From a virus, in the IMG/VR virus record IMGVR_UViG_3300017917_002695, positions 1 through 38,578 of that record: a stretch of DNA of 38,578 nt, one strand, 5' to 3'. Every line of letters begins with the position of its first letter. Positions within the stretch are counted from its first letter, which is position 1. Below, piece by piece: positions 1 through 7,798 of this stretch. The notes below the pieces were generated by a model. The model worked only from the letters and a program-made list of their open reading frames with translations, ran no database searches and was not told the origin of the DNA. The translations under genes were made by a program, and so were the position numbers.

Positions 1-14
1 GATTGACTCAAACC
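1..14. repeat. Left copy of 14-bp terminal direct repeat, cos-like
   Basis: GATTGACTCAAACC opens the window and is repeated exactly at the right end. With the G that precedes the right copy it forms an imperfect palindrome centred on C (GGATTGA / TCAAACC, 6 of 7 pairs). It lies about 170 bp upstream of the small terminase gene, where lambda keeps cosN. It is either a cohesive-end site written at both ends or a short circular-closure overlap. The symmetry and the terminase position favour cos. Confidence 0.6.
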
Positions 15-54
15 TCGATCGTTTTTTGACTGTATCACTTTTTTTGTTCGGTTT

Positions 55-70
55 TGGCATGGTTCTTGCA
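55..70 (+). promoter_or_regulatory. Sigma-54-type (-24/-12) promoter candidate for the late operon
   Basis: TGGCATGGTTCTTGCA matches the sigma-54 consensus TGGCACG-N4-TTGCA at all but one fixed position. The GG (56-57) and GC (68-69) are exactly 12 bp apart. A start near position 81 would give a leader of about 100 nt that carries the palindrome at 108-123 and the hairpin at 136-161, then the terS ribosome-binding site. No good sigma-70 pair is seen in the same interval. No AAA+ activator gene is recognised in the window, so a host activator would be needed. The match could be chance. Confidence 0.45.
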
Positions 71-107
71 TGTATTACGATTTTAAAATTAAAAATGTAT
101 TGCAAAG

Positions 108-123
108 TTTACTTATAAGTAAA
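108..123. promoter_or_regulatory. 16-bp perfect palindrome, possible operator
   Basis: TTTACTTATAAGTAAA is a perfect 16-bp palindrome inside the predicted leader of the late operon, 60 bp before terS. It could bind a dimeric regulator, or it could be part of a terminase recognition region. No T-tract follows, so it is not an obvious terminator. Confidence 0.4.
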
Positions 124-135
124 TTTTTTGTTCTA

Positions 136-161
136 GCCGGTCGTGCCGTTACACGGTCGGC
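136..161 (+). promoter_or_regulatory. GC-rich leader hairpin upstream of terS
   Basis: GCCGGTCGTG and CACGGTCGGC flank the six-base loop CCGTTA. As RNA they pair over 10 bp, with two G-U wobbles. The hairpin stands out in an AT-rich leader, ends 12 nt before the GGGGA ribosome-binding site (175-179) and has no U-tract, so it is not an intrinsic terminator. It may be a translational control element, an antitermination structure or, as DNA, a terminase (cosB-like) site. Confidence 0.45.
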
Positions 162-184
162 GTATTTCATAACGGGGAAATATA

Positions 185-730
185 ATGCCATTATTAAATA
201 AAAATGCTTTTGCTCGAAAGACTGGCATATCGCGTAGAGATGTCGGAAGATTGGCAGAGGCGAAGAAAATCAAAGAAAACTCGGAAGGTTTTATTGATAC
301 GGATCACAGTATTACAAAAAAATACCTTGCATCGGATGAGTATAGAACTAGGCAGGAACAAAAAACACAAGAAGCGACCGAAAAAATAAATACCTATGCA
401 AGTTTAGAAGACCAAAAACTCCAAGCCGATATACAATTAAAAAACGAACAAGCTCTGGCAGTAAAAACAAAACGGGCTCAATTGCTAGGTTTATTAATAC
501 CGAAAACAATGGTGGATTATAAATTATCTAAACTTTCGGAAGCTATTTCGGCGAATTTACTTACTATACCCAGACGGGGAACGGCTCGAAGTCTAGCCAT
601 AATACAATCAGAACTAGAAAAGCAATCTATCAATTTCGATATACGGGAAATTAAAGTTCACCTTGAACTTGTTTGGAAAGAATTGGTATCCGAAGCATTA
701 GAAAAATCTAAGGTATTTGAAAATGATTAA
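185..730 (+). CDS. terS: Terminase small subunit (Nu1-like)
   Basis: The 181-aa product is taken to be the DNA-recognition subunit of the packaging terminase. It would bind the packaging site and recruit the large subunit. An N-terminal winged-HTH-like segment (residues about 8-30, with TGISRRDVGRLAEA) resembles the Nu1 DNA-binding domain. A charged helical middle (about 50-95) and a C-terminal part suited to large-subunit binding follow. Length and position match lambda Nu1. A strong SD (GGGGA) precedes the ATG by about 5 nt, and the gene overlaps terL by 8 bp. Recognition rests on this layout plus the unmistakable TerL next to it, since small subunits diverge fast. Confidence 0.8.
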   Translation: MPLLNKNAFARKTGISRRDVGRLAEAKKIKENSEGFIDTDHSITKKYLASDEYRTRQEQKTQEATEKINTYASLEDQKLQADIQLKNEQALAVKTKRAQLLGLLIPKTMVDYKLSKLSEAISANLLTIPRRGTARSLAIIQSELEKQSINFDIREIKVHLELVWKELVSEALEKSKVFEND

Positions 731-2633
731 TCTGGAAGAAATAGTATCACAGGAATATTTGGAAAACTGCAAAAAATCTATAAACAATCGTATCACAAAA
801 TACATTCCTACAAAAACTACTTCCGTAAAACCTTCAGAGTGGGCAATTGCTAAAAGAAATATGCCTATTGGAACAACCGATATGCCCGGACAATTTTCCT
901 GGAATCCTACTCCGTATTTTAAGGAAATCATAGATAACTTTTCGGAAGTATCACAGATAGAAAGCATTGCAATACTAAAAGGAGCTCAAATTGGTTACAA
1001 TGTTGGTTTGGTTGAAAACTTAATCGGATGGATTATCGACGAGTCACCGGGGCCGAGCATATTCACAAGCGGGGATCAAGCTATGGCAGAGGCAAATATG
1101 GAATTAAGAATTGATAAAATGATTTCCTCCGCCGGAATACAGGACAAGATATTTGCTCAGGTCGATACTTTTCAACACAAGAAAACAGGTAACACAAAAT
1201 CCAAGAAAGAATTTGTTGGTGGATTTCTTATGGCTATCGGGCCTAATTCAGGCTCTAAACTTAGAAATCTATCTCTGAGATACGGTTTATTTGATGAAAT
1301 AGATGCAAGCTTTGGTGAAATAAAAAAAGAAGGTGACTTTCTCGATATTATTGAAAGACGTTTTGATGCATTTGAGGATACCCGTAAAAAAATATACGGT
1401 TCAACTCCAACCGAATTAGAATCTTCCAGGATTTGGAAATTATACCAATTGGGAGACCAAAGAAAGTATCACGTTCCCTGTAAAAAATGCAAAGAATTGC
1501 AGGTCATGACATTTTTTCCCGATGAAAATGGTAGAGGTGGACTTAGATACGATAAAATAAACGAAAAATTTGTTCGTGAGTCTGTTCACTATCGGTGTGT
1601 TTTTTGTGATGCAGTTTGGAAAAACTCTGATAAAAACTTTTTTTTAGACCCAAAAAATGGAGCAAAATGGATTCCTACTGCTAAAACTCAAAAAGAAAAT
1701 CACGTATCGTATTACTTGCCATCGTGGTATGCAGGTATTGGATTAAGAACTTGGGAATCAATATGCGAAGAATGGTTTTTGTCGGAAGGTAATTTTTCAA
1801 AAATTAAAGTTTTTTATAATACGGTCATGGGAGTACCTTGGGAAAATAGAAAAAACGCAATACCATATGAAAAAGTTATGCTCAGGAAAGGTGGATATCG
1901 TTCCGGAAGTTTACCTGAAAACATAAATCCTTTATTAATAACTTGCGGAGTGGATATTCAACAGGACAGAATAGAATTAGAAGTAGTGGCATGGCTTAGA
2001 AATTTTGAATCCTATTCAATTGAGTATAGAGTATTTACCGGAGACACTTCGCAGATTGAAAATTCTCCTTATATTAATTTATCAGAATTTTTATATACTG
2101 AATATTCTGGAAATCCTATTGACTTATGTTTTATTGATTCTGGATTTCGAACAGATATAATTTACGATTTCGTATCTCAGTTTGCAGGCGGTGTTCATGC
2201 CGTTATGGGAGATTCTGTTTCAAGTAGAAAAGGAAAAGGTCCGATTTTTAAATCTGCAATTGTGCCGTCTTACGGAATTGAAAGAATAGATTTATTTACC
2301 GATATACTCAAACAGGAATTCTATGGTTACGTTCAAAAATCCATCGGAGATACGGGAGAGATTCCTAGAGGCTTTTGTCATTTTCCTGTAGATTACACCG
2401 ATAAGATTTTTAAAATGTATCTCAGTGAAAACAGAGAACCAGTAGTGACTTCGGGAGGAACTACCGTTTATCGATGGAAAAAAATTCACGAACGAAATGA
2501 AGCTTTAGATTGTCGTATTTATGCTATGGGTGCAGTGTATTACTTGGCTTGGAATTATGCAAGTAGTAATAATTTAGAATATATTGAGTGGAATGATTTT
2601 TGGGGATATTTAGAATCTCAAAAAAATACTTGA
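723..2633 (+). CDS. terL: Terminase large subunit (lambda GpA family)
   Basis: The 636-aa ATPase-nuclease cuts concatemers and pumps DNA into the prohead. The Walker A-like KGAQIGYNVG (about 86-95) has the GpA-family form, and a Walker B-like LFDEID lies at about 189-194. A four-cysteine zinc-binding pair (PCKKC and CVFC, about 252-296) precedes the nuclease domain, whose catalytic Asp lies in GVDIQQDRIE. Length is close to GpA. A TTG at 717 is in frame, but the ATG at 723 has AAGG 9 nt upstream and is preferred. The stop codon TGA lies inside the -35 box of the next candidate promoter. Confidence 0.95.
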   Translation: MINLEEIVSQEYLENCKKSINNRITKYIPTKTTSVKPSEWAIAKRNMPIGTTDMPGQFSWNPTPYFKEIIDNFSEVSQIESIAILKGAQIGYNVGLVENLIGWIIDESPGPSIFTSGDQAMAEANMELRIDKMISSAGIQDKIFAQVDTFQHKKTGNTKSKKEFVGGFLMAIGPNSGSKLRNLSLRYGLFDEIDASFGEIKKEGDFLDIIERRFDAFEDTRKKIYGSTPTELESSRIWKLYQLGDQRKYHVPCKKCKELQVMTFFPDENGRGGLRYDKINEKFVRESVHYRCVFCDAVWKNSDKNFFLDPKNGAKWIPTAKTQKENHVSYYLPSWYAGIGLRTWESICEEWFLSEGNFSKIKVFYNTVMGVPWENRKNAIPYEKVMLRKGGYRSGSLPENINPLLITCGVDIQQDRIELEVVAWLRNFESYSIEYRVFTGDTSQIENSPYINLSEFLYTEYSGNPIDLCFIDSGFRTDIIYDFVSQFAGGVHAVMGDSVSSRKGKGPIFKSAIVPSYGIERIDLFTDILKQEFYGYVQKSIGDTGEIPRGFCHFPVDYTDKIFKMYLSENREPVVTSGGTTVYRWKKIHERNEALDCRIYAMGAVYYLAWNYASSNNLEYIEWNDFWGYLESQKNT

Positions 2634-2658
2634 CAATTAAAAAAAAGGTAAATAAAAA
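2621..2658 (+). promoter_or_regulatory. Internal promoter candidate, extended -35 AAAAAATACTTGACA
   Basis: TTGACA (2630-2635) ends a 15-base string that recurs exactly before the protease gene at about 4493-4507. It also recurs, on the minus strand, before the helicase-methylase gene at about 37315. The -10 is weak (TAAAAA at 2653-2658 with a 17-bp spacer). A start about 36 nt after the -35 falls on the ATG at 2667, so the transcript would be leaderless. The gene has no SD, which fits. Confidence 0.4.
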
Positions 2659-2666
2659 GATTTTGT

Positions 2667-2906
2667 ATGTCGATTGAATCCAAAAAAGCTGCAATACAAG
2701 CCCGTATTGATGCAATAAATACTTTATTATCGGATCCTCAATACCTAAAAACGGAAATGTATAGCATTAATACAGGTCAGGGAACCCAAACAATGAAATA
2801 CAGAAAACCTTCAGAATTAAGAGCTGAACTAGATGAACTAGAATCTGAATTGGCTAATTTGAACGGCGAAGGAGTAATTGCAGTCGATTTTGTAAGACAG
2901 TATTAA
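2667..2906 (+). CDS. Head-tail joining protein, gpW-like
   Basis: The 79-aa small, mostly helical protein sits between terminase and portal, exactly where lambda encodes gpW. gpW caps the portal after packaging and builds the surface for the tail. An N-terminal helix (about 4-22), a short strand region (MYSINTGQGTQTMKY) and a second helix (RAELDELESELANL, about 54-67) follow the gpW helix-hairpin-helix plan. It lacks a good SD; translation may come from the leaderless promoter above. It ends 1 bp before the portal ATG. Assignment rests on size, fold pattern and position. Confidence 0.75.
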   Translation: MSIESKKAAIQARIDAINTLLSDPQYLKTEMYSINTGQGTQTMKYRKPSELRAELDELESELANLNGEGVIAVDFVRQY

Positions 2907-2907
2907 T

Positions 2908-4485
2908 ATGGGATTTATAAATAATATACGAAAATACTTTAATAAGCAAAAAACCATAAATGATATTATACCTATTGGCGGAGATAGACCAAAATTGGAA
3001 GGTGTATTTCAGATGGGATATTTTCAAAATGGATTTGTTTATGGTTGGTACGGTCAAAAATACAATGATGGATTGCCATTCACAACCACATTAGTAAAAA
3101 ATTATACTGAATTACGAAAGCAAGCAAGAAAATCTCATTTAGAATCTACAGAAACAAGGGCAATTGTAGGACGTATTGCAGATTTAGCAATACATACGGG
3201 ATTAAGAATGCAATCGACTCCCGAATGGTTTTTAATTGACCCGAATAATGAAATTGATAGTGATGAACGTAGGAAATTTACAAAAAACATTGAAGCAAGA
3301 TGGAAATTATATTTTGAATCTAAAGAGTGTGATGCAACCGGTCAATGGTCGGGAGGTCAAATACAACATTTTGTAAAAACTAGAATGTTAGTAGACGGTG
3401 AAATACTTTGTGTTATACGAAAAGATGAATCACCAAATCGTATGTCACCAATTACTTTGCAATTTTACAATGTTGATCAACTCGGAAAAGCATCGGATAT
3501 TGATTTAAGCGAGATACAAAAACGAAATAATTTATACAAAGATGGAATTGAATACGATATGAATGGAAAAGTTGTATCGTATTACATTTCGGGTGTCAGA
3601 GTACCGAAATACGCTCCAAACGGAGATTTATGGGTAATTCATTATTTCGAAAGAGAAGAACCTGGTCAAATGAGAGGTATTTCAAGACTTTCTCCCATAT
3701 TGCATGACTTATCCAAACTTACTGGTTATAAGGTAGCGGAATTACAAGCAGCGGTCTTAAATGCCAGTATTGCAGCTTGGGTGAAACCCGGAAATGCTCC
3801 AAGTTCTCGACCATTGACTGGTGTATTACGAAAATCCGAATATCAATCTACTGATTACGTAGTTGAACAAACTCCAAAACAGGCACAAATTACTCAGCCT
3901 GGAATTTTTATTCAAAACTTAAAAGCAAATGAAGAAATACATTCGTATGACACTAAAAGACCTAACGTAAACATTGATGCATTTACCCGGTCAATGATGA
4001 AATATTTAGGCGGATCAATGGGAATGCCTGTTGAAGTGGTCGAAATGACATTTAACCAAAATTACTCAGCATCGAGAGCGACTTTAATACTGGCATGGAG
4101 AATGCTAGAAATTGAAAGGGAAAAAGATAACAACGGTTTTAATAGACTATGGTTTGAATCGTGGTTTATGGAAGAAGTTCGAAAAGGAAATATAATTGCC
4201 AACGGTCTTGAATCTCCAGTTATACGAAATGCCTGGATGAAAACAGACTGGGCGGGTATTGCAAAACCTGACATTGACCCGAATAAAACAGCTCAAGCAA
4301 GAAAACAAAATCTTGAACTCGGATTGACTACTCACGAAAGGGAATCTCTCGACCATAATGGAACTGAATTTGATGAAAATATTGCATTACTAGAAGATGA
4401 AAATAAAAAACTTTATGAAGTAAATAAAACAATTATTCCAGAAATAAACAATATGCAAGACGATAATAATGATACAAATATTTGA
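2908..4485 (+). CDS. Portal protein (lambda gpB-like)
   Basis: The 525-aa protein would form the dodecameric ring at the unique capsid vertex through which DNA passes, and on which capsid, terminase and tail assemble. It has the lambda-family portal pattern: an N-terminal wing with repeated Arg/Lys, a segment around SRLSPILHDLSKLTGYKVAEL (about 258-278), and a clip and stem region rich in NQNYSASRATLILAWRMLE (about 376-394) typical of gpB relatives. The acidic, Asn-rich C-terminal tail (IPEINNMQDDNNDTN) is variable in the family. It follows gpW by one base and precedes the protease gene, as in lambda. Confidence 0.93.
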   Translation: MGFINNIRKYFNKQKTINDIIPIGGDRPKLEGVFQMGYFQNGFVYGWYGQKYNDGLPFTTTLVKNYTELRKQARKSHLESTETRAIVGRIADLAIHTGLRMQSTPEWFLIDPNNEIDSDERRKFTKNIEARWKLYFESKECDATGQWSGGQIQHFVKTRMLVDGEILCVIRKDESPNRMSPITLQFYNVDQLGKASDIDLSEIQKRNNLYKDGIEYDMNGKVVSYYISGVRVPKYAPNGDLWVIHYFEREEPGQMRGISRLSPILHDLSKLTGYKVAELQAAVLNASIAAWVKPGNAPSSRPLTGVLRKSEYQSTDYVVEQTPKQAQITQPGIFIQNLKANEEIHSYDTKRPNVNIDAFTRSMMKYLGGSMGMPVEVVEMTFNQNYSASRATLILAWRMLEIEREKDNNGFNRLWFESWFMEEVRKGNIIANGLESPVIRNAWMKTDWAGIAKPDIDPNKTAQARKQNLELGLTTHERESLDHNGTEFDENIALLEDENKKLYEVNKTIIPEINNMQDDNNDTNI

Positions 4486-4492
4486 AATACAA

Positions 4493-4532
4493 AAAAAATA
4501 CTTGACAAAAAGTGAAATACAAACACTGTAAA
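4493..4532 (+). promoter_or_regulatory. Second internal promoter candidate with the same extended -35
   Basis: The string AAAAAATACTTGACA occurs again here, with TTGACA at 4502-4507. The -10 is poor (ACTGTA/TGTAAA, spacer 17-19). The -35 to ATG distance (36 nt) is nearly that at the other site (37 nt), which again puts the start site at the initiator codon. No SD precedes the 4538 ATG. Confidence 0.4.
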
Positions 4533-4537
4533 AAACT

Positions 4538-5722
4538 ATGGATATTTTTTTCCTTATGAATAGTTTAGAAGTTCAAAAATACAATAAAGAACTTGAAAAC
4601 TTTAATAAAAATAGCTATAATATGAATCCAGAAAATAGAATGTCCATTAATAAAATGAGCTATGAAAAACCTGAAAAATTATACGAAGTCGATTCAAAAG
4701 GAATAGCTCACGCTCAAATAAAAGGCGTATTAAATTCTAAAAGAAATCTGTTTGACGTGTTGTTTGGATACGCTCCTACTTTGACATATCCCGAAATTAT
4801 TGACATGGCGGATCAAGTCGATAGAGATATTACAGTAAAAGAACTTGTGTTACATATGGATAGTCCAGGTGGTATGTCAATGGGTGCAGACGATGCAAGT
4901 GTTGCAATCAGTCTAATTGATAAACCCGTGACCGTATTAATAGAAGGTCAACTTGCATCGGCGGCGTATTACGTTGCAGCTGGTGCCGATAAAATCATAG
5001 CAACAAGCGAGCAAAATTTAATCGGTTCAATCGGAACCGTAGTCACAATACCGATTGACAATGAATCTGTAAATATTTCTTCTTCGGATGCTCCAAACAA
5101 AATTCCAGACCCTTCAACTCCTGAGGGAAAATCTGTAATACAAAAACAATTGGACGAAATACAAAGTCTATTTGTAAGACGGGTAGCAGAAGGAAGAGGC
5201 GTATCAATTCAAAAAGTTCAATCTGATTTTGGAAAAGGTGGCGTATTTCTTGCAAGACAGGCACTTTCAGCGGGAATGATAGACGAAATACAAACTATTG
5301 AATCCAAAAAATTAATATCACAGTCATCCATTAAAAACTCTGCAAAATCAGAGAATACTACTAAGGAAGGGAAAAAAATGGATTTGGAAAAATTAAAATC
5401 TGAATTTCCTGCAATTTTCGCAGAGGCAATACAGATAGGTGTAAGACAGGAAAGAGATAGGGTAAATTCTCTTAAATCTTTCGCAGAGGCTGATAAGGAA
5501 AATGTAAAAGTAAAAGAAATTGTTGAAGAGGCAATTCAAAACGGAAATACATTTGAATCTATCCAAGCTAAATTGTTAGTAGCAATGAGAGATCACAAAC
5601 AAATTAATACTCCTCCTGTTATACAGACAGAAAGTAAAGACCCTGTATCACAAAAAGTCGATTCCGATGAGGATGAAATCAATAAAGCATTTTCTAAAAT
5701 GTTCAAGAGAGGTTCCAAATAA
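4538..5722 (+). CDS. Prohead protease, S49 family (lambda gpC-like), with C-terminal scaffold
   Basis: The 394-aa serine peptidase of the SppA/ClpP-fold S49 family would mature the prohead and remove the scaffold. The SDSPGG-type turn is HMDSPGG (106-112), and the nucleophile is Ser141 in GQLASAAYYV, followed by ADKIIA and LIGSIGT, all in family order. The C-terminal 114 residues are a charged coiled-coil scaffold that can also be made separately from 5378. None of the N-terminal Met codons (4538, 4556, 4622, 4640, 4655) has a convincing SD. The first is kept because the promoter spacing points to it, but the family domain really begins near residue 48. Confidence 0.9.
   Translation: MDIFFLMNSLEVQKYNKELENFNKNSYNMNPENRMSINKMSYEKPEKLYEVDSKGIAHAQIKGVLNSKRNLFDVLFGYAPTLTYPEIIDMADQVDRDITVKELVLHMDSPGGMSMGADDASVAISLIDKPVTVLIEGQLASAAYYVAAGADKIIATSEQNLIGSIGTVVTIPIDNESVNISSSDAPNKIPDPSTPEGKSVIQKQLDEIQSLFVRRVAEGRGVSIQKVQSDFGKGGVFLARQALSAGMIDEIQTIESKKLISQSSIKNSAKSENTTKEGKKMDLEKLKSEFPAIFAEAIQIGVRQERDRVNSLKSFAEADKENVKVKEIVEEAIQNGNTFESIQAKLLVAMRDHKQINTPPVIQTESKDPVSQKVDSDEDEINKAFSKMFKRGSK
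5378..5722 (+). CDS. Nested head scaffold protein (Nu3-like internal start)
   Basis: Within the protease frame an ATG at 5378 is preceded by a very strong SD (AAGGAAGGG, about 7 nt upstream). This is much better than any SD at the start of the full-length gene. It would yield a 114-aa acidic, helical protein (MDLEKLKSEF...) ending in a basic KMFKRGSK tail, as expected for an internal scaffold that binds the capsid protein. Lambda makes Nu3 the same way, in frame inside C. A separate scaffold would be needed in molar excess over the protease, which the SD strengths fit. Confidence 0.75.
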   Translation: MDLEKLKSEFPAIFAEAIQIGVRQERDRVNSLKSFAEADKENVKVKEIVEEAIQNGNTFESIQAKLLVAMRDHKQINTPPVIQTESKDPVSQKVDSDEDEINKAFSKMFKRGSK

Positions 5723-6435
5723 TGGCTAACCCAGTAATAACAAATATTAATAACAGAGCTAATATTCTCGGTCCATATACTAAAAAAATTGAGAAAACCG
5801 TAGCACAGGATGCCGGTGGTGTTATTCCCGCAGGTGCAGTCATGGGAGTTGTATTACTCGGTGCAATTACGGCGGCAGCTAAGTCTGGAGGTAACACAGG
5901 AACAGGAACTTGCACTAGCTTGTCGTTAAAGGACGGTGCCAAAGCTGGCGTATATACTGTTCGTGTAGTACGGGCAGCTACTCATATTTTTGACTATGTT
6001 GTAAAAAATCCAAACGGTCAACAAATTGGATTTGGAACTTGCGAGGGATCTGGAGGAACGTCTGTTTTTACAGGTGAAATTGAATTTACTTTGACCGATG
6101 CAGGAACCGATTTTATTGTCGGTGATGGATTTGATATTACGGTTGCGGCTGGTTCAGGAAAACTAAAAAGGTCTGTATCTACTGCCGTTGACGGTTCTCA
6201 ATATCCGAAATACATAATGGTTAACGCTCTCGATGCTACTGCCGGAGATGTTGTTTCCGAAGTTGTGTATGACACTAACGTAAGAGAAGAGTTTCTTGTG
6301 TTTACGGGTTCCGAAACACTTTCAACTTCAGTCGATGGTAACAATTTTAGGTATCACTTAGCACAGGTCGGCGGTGATTACGGTTCTATTAAATGTATCT
6401 CAGGAACAAACCTGAGTGCGTATGACAATCAATAA
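5722..6435 (+). CDS. Head decoration protein (lambda gpD-like) with inserted domain
   Basis: The 237-aa capsid-stabilising protein binds the expanded capsid. It is twice the length of lambda gpD. N-terminal (about 1-52, with GGVIPAGAVMGVV) and C-terminal (about 155-237, SQYPKYIMVNALDA...) parts look like the two halves of a gpD fold. Between them lies an inserted beta-rich, Gly/Thr-rich domain of about 95 residues (GVYTVRV ... FGTCEGSGG ... VGDGFDITV). Comparable inserts occur in other decoration proteins of this family. Its ATG follows the protease stop directly (TAATG), so translation is probably coupled. Confidence 0.8.
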   Translation: MANPVITNINNRANILGPYTKKIEKTVAQDAGGVIPAGAVMGVVLLGAITAAAKSGGNTGTGTCTSLSLKDGAKAGVYTVRVVRAATHIFDYVVKNPNGQQIGFGTCEGSGGTSVFTGEIEFTLTDAGTDFIVGDGFDITVAAGSGKLKRSVSTAVDGSQYPKYIMVNALDATAGDVVSEVVYDTNVREEFLVFTGSETLSTSVDGNNFRYHLAQVGGDYGSIKCISGTNLSAYDNQ

Positions 6436-6447
6436 GGAGAAATAAGA

Positions 6448-7515
6448 ATGTCAGATATATTTCAAAGAGCGATGATGGAAGCCTACGAAGAAGGGGTTTC
6501 CAGTGATCCAGAACAGTATTTTCTTTCTAATCTTTTTAGAGAAGAAATAATTTCCCCTGTTGATGAAATCGAATTAGACGTTGTAAGAGGTACCCGACGT
6601 ATTGCAGCCGATGTAGTTCGTGGTGGTGGTGTAGGAAATAATAACTTTGTAGGACAATATACTAATAAGGCTTATAAAGTTCCTCTCTACTGGGAACAAA
6701 CACCTATTACGGCTTCAATGCTTAATAAGAGAGTTCCAGGAATGGATGCTTTTCGCTCCCCTGCTATGTCCGAAGCTGCTAAAATTGGGTATCACGTAGG
6801 ACGGGCTCAATCCGAGCAAGTAAAAAAAATCAAAAGAGCCATTGAATTACAAGCAGCTCAGGCTTTGCAAACTGGAATTGTAACACTAAAAAATAGTGAT
6901 TCAATTGATTTTAAGAAAGATTCCAGCTTGAATAATGTCCCTTCTACAAAATGGGACAATGCAAGCGGTGTTCCTATTGACGACATTGAAGCACTCGCAA
7001 TTGAAATTTTCAAGAAAGGAAAAGTGAAACCCAACACTGCAATTTTTTCTCAAAATGCTTGGGTAGCATTCAGAAAAAATACAAGCGTTCAATCCTTTTT
7101 TGACAAAAGATTTATTGAACCTGGAATTTTGCGTCCGGAGGAAACCGTCTTAGGTGCAACTCTTCAGGGTCGTATTTCAATCGGCGATTTCATGCTTAAC
7201 CTATATACGTATGACGGTTTTTATGAAGATTCATCCGGAACTGCCGTGAATTACATGAATTCTGAAACTGTTATACTTATGAATAGCAATGCAATGCTTG
7301 CTAAAGGTTTCGGTGCTACTGAAGTATTGGTTGAATCTAGAGAAGACTACAGAAGTTTAGGACTTCCTGAATTACCTGAATTTGTAGCTGGTGCATATGT
7401 TCCATTTTACTATACTATGTATCCTTCTACTATGTATGCAGGTGTTCAATCAGCTCCAATTGTTATACCGAAAGCAATTGATACAATTGGAACTATTACC
7501 GATTGTCTAACATAA
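6448..7515 (+). CDS. Major capsid protein (lambda gpE-like, HK97 fold)
   Basis: The 355-aa protein is close to the size of gpE. It lies directly after the decoration protein, with a strong SD (AAGGAGA). GpE-type features include an N-terminal segment ending in RRIAADVVRGG (about 49-59), followed by QYTNKAYKVPLYWEQTPIT. A central domain with IEALAIEIFKKGKVKPNTAIF (about 178-198) and a C-terminal SREDYRSLGLPELPEFVAG segment (about 296-314) follow. It would form the capsid shell. No delta domain is evident, in keeping with a separate scaffold. Confidence is high from sequence character plus neighbours. Confidence 0.93.
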   Translation: MSDIFQRAMMEAYEEGVSSDPEQYFLSNLFREEIISPVDEIELDVVRGTRRIAADVVRGGGVGNNNFVGQYTNKAYKVPLYWEQTPITASMLNKRVPGMDAFRSPAMSEAAKIGYHVGRAQSEQVKKIKRAIELQAAQALQTGIVTLKNSDSIDFKKDSSLNNVPSTKWDNASGVPIDDIEALAIEIFKKGKVKPNTAIFSQNAWVAFRKNTSVQSFFDKRFIEPGILRPEETVLGATLQGRISIGDFMLNLYTYDGFYEDSSGTAVNYMNSETVILMNSNAMLAKGFGATEVLVESREDYRSLGLPELPEFVAGAYVPFYYTMYPSTMYAGVQSAPIVIPKAIDTIGTITDCLT

Positions 7516-7525
7516 GGATCATAAA

Positions 7526-7798
7526 GTGAAATACATTCTCAAAGGATGCTTTTCAGCTAAAGGATTTCAAAAAATTAAAGACGGGGACGAGGTTCCCGTC
7601 GGTTGGTTCGATGAACAAACAATTGAAAAAATGATAAAAAAAGGAACTATCGTTGTATTGCAAAATGATGATATTCCTGATATGACATTAAAAATTGAAG
7701 ATGAAAGCGAAATACAAATAGGCAAAAAAGAAATTGAATTAGAGCAAGAAAAAGAATCAATTTTTGAAAACAAAAAAAGAGGCGTAAAACGTAAATAA
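7526..7798 (+). CDS. Small head-completion protein (gpFI position), unassigned
   Basis: The 90-aa product starts at GTG, with an SD (AAGGAT) 7 nt upstream. The N-terminal half contains VPVGWFDEQTIEKMIKKGTIV, like short N-terminal modules of phage head-associated proteins that end in a helix before a Gly-Thr turn. The C-terminal half is highly charged (about 60-90, Glu/Lys-rich) and probably extended or helical. It takes the place of lambda FI, which helps docking of the packaging terminase. I do not recognise a family with confidence. The stop TAA overlaps the next ATG (TAATG). Confidence 0.6.
   Translation: MKYILKGCFSAKGFQKIKDGDEVPVGWFDEQTIEKMIKKGTIVVLQNDDIPDMTLKIEDESEIQIGKKEIELEQEKESIFENKKRGVKRK

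Noticed and set aside
1-14. Terminal repeat as a transposon target duplication or prophage att site
   Set aside because: No recombinase gene, and the repeat coincides exactly with both ends of the window next to terminase; cos or circular closure explains it better.
26-31. TTGACT as -35 of a sigma-70 promoter for terS
   Set aside because: No -10-like hexamer at 16-19 bp (CGGTTT region); the sigma-54 match is better placed.
698-967. Minus-strand open frame of 89 codons
   Set aside because: It lies wholly across terS/terL in antisense, has no SD and no domain; a shadow of the large terminase.
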